64,000 bases of DNA from CAWEDP01 sp963807925 (GTDB lineage Bacteria; Acidobacteriota; Vicinamibacteria; Vicinamibacterales; CAVVIG01). Positions 63,021-64,000 of this stretch are shown here, in pieces. A model generated the notes under the pieces. That model was given only the letters and a program-made list of their open reading frames with translations, was not told where the DNA came from and did no database searches. Numbering within the stretch: position 1 is the first letter of the stretch; each line of letters begins with the position of its first letter. The DNA lies in NCBI GenBank assembly GCA_963807925.1, contig CAWEDP010000002.1, positions 186,001 through 250,000 on the forward strand. The letters run 5' to 3'. The translations under genes and the position numbers were made by a program.

Positions 63021-64000
<980 letters not shown>

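Overview
The window is GC-rich, gene-dense chromosomal DNA from a Gram-negative bacterium. The cell has an outer membrane: there is a TonB-dependent receptor, an outer-membrane barrel with a LolA-like protein and ABC transporter, and a YceI protein. The TonB receptor with an N-terminal carboxypeptidase-regulatory domain, the PadR regulator coupled to a small 'LIGDLIE' membrane protein, and the base composition suggest Acidobacteriota (Vicinamibacteria-like). No rRNA or marker gene is present to prove this.

Layout. 1-13 kb is patchy: a response regulator, remnants of kdpD and of an APC permease, and a complete 3.1-kb IS21-family element (1653-4741) with a 7-bp target duplication. The element sits inside the permease remnant, and the reading frame rejoins when it is removed. 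Then come a GNAT acetyltransferase, groES-groEL, and a series of small genes on the minus strand (release-factor-like, basic, FGE-like and DUF proteins). 12.7-22.1 kb holds a Crp/Fnr regulator and a giant cyclic beta-1,2-glucan synthase (2850 aa). 22.7-32 kb mixes intact genes (Nudix regulator with a clear promoter and operator, Zn metalloprotease, SDR, PadR, disulfide oxidoreductase) with decaying ones (alcohol dehydrogenase with an internal TGA, SRPBCC, FAD monooxygenase tail).

32.1-41.4 kb carries a RegB/RegA-type redox two-component pair, a TonB receptor, and a tight cluster: ferritin-like protein, carbamoyltransferase, DUF5989 peptide, methyltransferase, and a divergent SGNH hydrolase. 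41.6-47.5 kb is an envelope export operon (YceI, LolA-like, two FtsX/MacB-type permeases, LolD-like ATPase, beta-barrel). 47.7-64 kb is a metabolic and stress block: pyruvate:ferredoxin oxidoreductase with a DHOD-like partner, an HAD phosphatase-HerA ATPase fusion, DUF389, a ROK kinase, phosphoketolase, cytochrome bd oxidase (cydAB), a tandem universal stress protein, DUF1614, and the start of ftsH, which runs off the window.

Together the Crp/Fnr and RegBA regulators, high-affinity oxidase, PFOR, phosphoketolase, stress proteins and chaperonins look like a low-oxygen or energy-limitation island. That functional reading is inference.

A quality warning: four genes (istA, the Crp/Fnr gene, the SRPBCC gene and the carbamoyltransferase) are each broken by one extra C placed directly after GAGTAC. 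Removing it restores a full-length family member in every case. This points to a systematic consensus error, or less likely a mutational hotspot, so these genes may be intact in the organism.
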